From: Fontivita pretiosa
GTDB lineage: Bacteria; Planctomycetota; Phycisphaerae; Tepidisphaerales; Tepidisphaeraceae
Direction of reading: 5' to 3'
Assembly: GCF_050410795.1 (NCBI RefSeq)
Contig: NZ_CP191258.1
Coordinates: 4,216,001-4,280,000, forward strand
DNA: 64,000 bases
The notes under the pieces were generated by a model. That model saw nothing but the letters and a program-made list of their open reading frames with translations. It had not been told where the DNA came from and did no database searches. Position numbers and translations under genes: made by a program. The stretch's first letter is position 1. The number at the start of each line of letters is the position of its first letter. Of this stretch, positions 63,045 to 64,000 are shown one piece after another.

Positions 63045-64000
63045 ATGTCCGAACCAGCCACCAGCGCCAAAGCCGTCATGGATCAGATTGTCGCCCTGTG
63101 CAAACGCCGGGGATTTGTGTATCCGGCCAGCGAGATCTACGGGGGCATCAACGGCTTCTGGGATTACGGCCCGCTGGGAACGCTGTTGAAGAACAATATC
63201 CGCGACTGGTGGTGGCGGAACATGGTCGAGTGTCCACCGATCGGGCCCGATGGTCATCCTGTGGAGATGGTCGGGCTGGACAGCGCGATCATCCAGAACC
63301 CCAAGACGTGGGTGGCGTCGGGGCACGCCTCCACGTTCACCGATCCGATGGTGGACGATCGCGAAACCAAGCAGCGCTACCGCGCCGATCACGTGATGGT
63401 CTTCGTGCCCAGGGACGGCAGGGGATACGCCTATGCCTTCCTGCCGGATGAGCAGGACGTGGCTGAGAAGAAGATCAGGCGCGATGCCCGACGCGATCCG
63501 TCGGAATATGACATCGTTCCACTGACCAGGCTGCCGCTGGAGCAGTACGCCAACATTGTGGCGCCTGCCGCCAGGACCCCCGGAACGCTCACCGAGCCCC
63601 GCGCATTCAACCTGATGTTCATCACCTACGTCGGGGCGATTCAGAGCGAGGAATCCAAGGCTTATCTGCGTCCGGAAACGGCCCAGGGCATCTTCCTGAA
63701 TTTCAAGAACATCCTGGACACCACCCGGGTGAAGGTTCCCTTCGGCGTGGCGCAGGTGGGAAAGAGCTTCAGGAACGAGGTCACGCCGCGCAACTTCATC
63801 TTCCGCTCCCGCGAGTTCGAGCAGATGGAAATGGAGTGGTTCTGCCACCCCGACGAGGCGCAGAAGTGGTTTGAGTTCTGGAAGGCCGAGCGGATGAAGT
63901 GGTGGCTGTCGCTTGGCATCAGCGAATCGAACCTGCGTTTCCGGGATCACGAGCCCAGCGAGCTGAGCCACTACTCGAAGATGACGGTGGACATCGAGTA
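63045..64000 (+). CDS. glyS: Glycyl-tRNA synthetase, homodimeric type (3' end beyond window)
   Basis: The first 318 residues of a class II glycyl-tRNA synthetase of the alpha2 type are present. GFVYPASEIYGGINGFWDYG and LGTLLKNNIRDWWW are typical of its start; AYLRPETAQGIFLNF and SFRNEVTPRNFIFRSREFEQ are class II motif 2 regions. The ATG at 63045 follows a gga-containing leader. The frame is still open at 64000, so the protein is truncated only by the window edge. Confidence 0.95.
   Translation, partial: MSEPATSAKAVMDQIVALCKRRGFVYPASEIYGGINGFWDYGPLGTLLKNNIRDWWWRNMVECPPIGPDGHPVEMVGLDSAIIQNPKTWVASGHASTFTDPMVDDRETKQRYRADHVMVFVPRDGRGYAYAFLPDEQDVAEKKIRRDARRDPSEYDIVPLTRLPLEQYANIVAPAARTPGTLTEPRAFNLMFITYVGAIQSEESKAYLRPETAQGIFLNFKNILDTTRVKVPFGVAQVGKSFRNEVTPRNFIFRSREFEQMEMEWFCHPDEAQKWFEFWKAERMKWWLSLGISESNLRFRDHEPSELSHYSKMTVDIE

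Overview
The window reads as a high-GC chromosomal segment of a planctomycete, most likely class Phycisphaerae. This is inferred from an LEPR-xLL-like N-terminal motif on a large secreted protein, several PEP-CTERM-type surface proteins, dockerin-like D-x-D-x-S-G repeats, and a chromosome of short operons mixing housekeeping genes with secreted proteins of unknown role. No rRNA, transposase, integrase, phage gene or CRISPR array was seen. There is one tRNA gene.

Region 1 (207-8419) is an exopolysaccharide locus on the + strand: six glycosyltransferases of families 4, 2 and WecG/TagA plus a polytopic polymerase/ligase-like protein, most of them overlapping by a few bases. It is followed directly (8546-12099) by four small secreted proteins whose C-termini carry a VPLPxA-type variant of the PEP-CTERM sorting signal. 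One of these looks like a C39/papain-like cysteine peptidase and another has a Cys/Gln pair resembling thioester-domain adhesins. A strong terminator at 12129-12180 closes the block. Next comes a 936-residue secreted metzincin-like protease with PKD-like and prepeptidase-like domains (12330-15140).

Region 2 (15175-29574) is mostly metabolism and envelope: an iron-type ABC permease with a Gfo/Idh/MocA oxidoreductase, a secreted cyclophilin, GAPDH, an EboC-like TatD hydrolase, CdsA, a methyltransferase, an SDR enzyme, a GlmU-like hexapeptide protein, a thioredoxin-fold protein without its CXXC, a YifB/ComM ATPase and a cupin.

Region 3 (29681-38500) has an OsmC protein and then a carbohydrate module: a Tat-exported rhamnogalacturonan-lyase-like protein, a PilZ protein, a sugar ABC importer (binding protein and two permeases, no ATPase) and a quinone oxidoreductase.

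Region 4 (38538-49688) holds trxB-rnpA-yidD, a sulfotransferase divergent from a PEP-CTERM protein, a phosphodiesterase-TPR fusion, a ClpN-domain protein with pyrF, a 24-residue very basic protein with a strong ribosome binding site, tRNA-Thr(CGU), two genes of uncertain origin including a DUF2726 protein, a 21-bp tandem repeat, metF and a NUDIX hydrolase.

Region 5 (49762-64000) starts with a 1349-residue protein that is an in-frame head-to-tail fusion of two PEP-CTERM/dockerin-like surface proteins, with a complete sorting signal and a second signal peptide in its middle. After it come ychF, carA, an acyltransferase, argC, a small membrane protein, fmt, def, a TPR protein, rpsT and a truncated glyS at the window edge.

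The most notable points are the exopolysaccharide locus with its own set of VPLPxA-tailed proteins, the double PEP-CTERM fusion, the micro-gene at 45581-45655 and three kinds of palindromic or tandem intergenic repeats.
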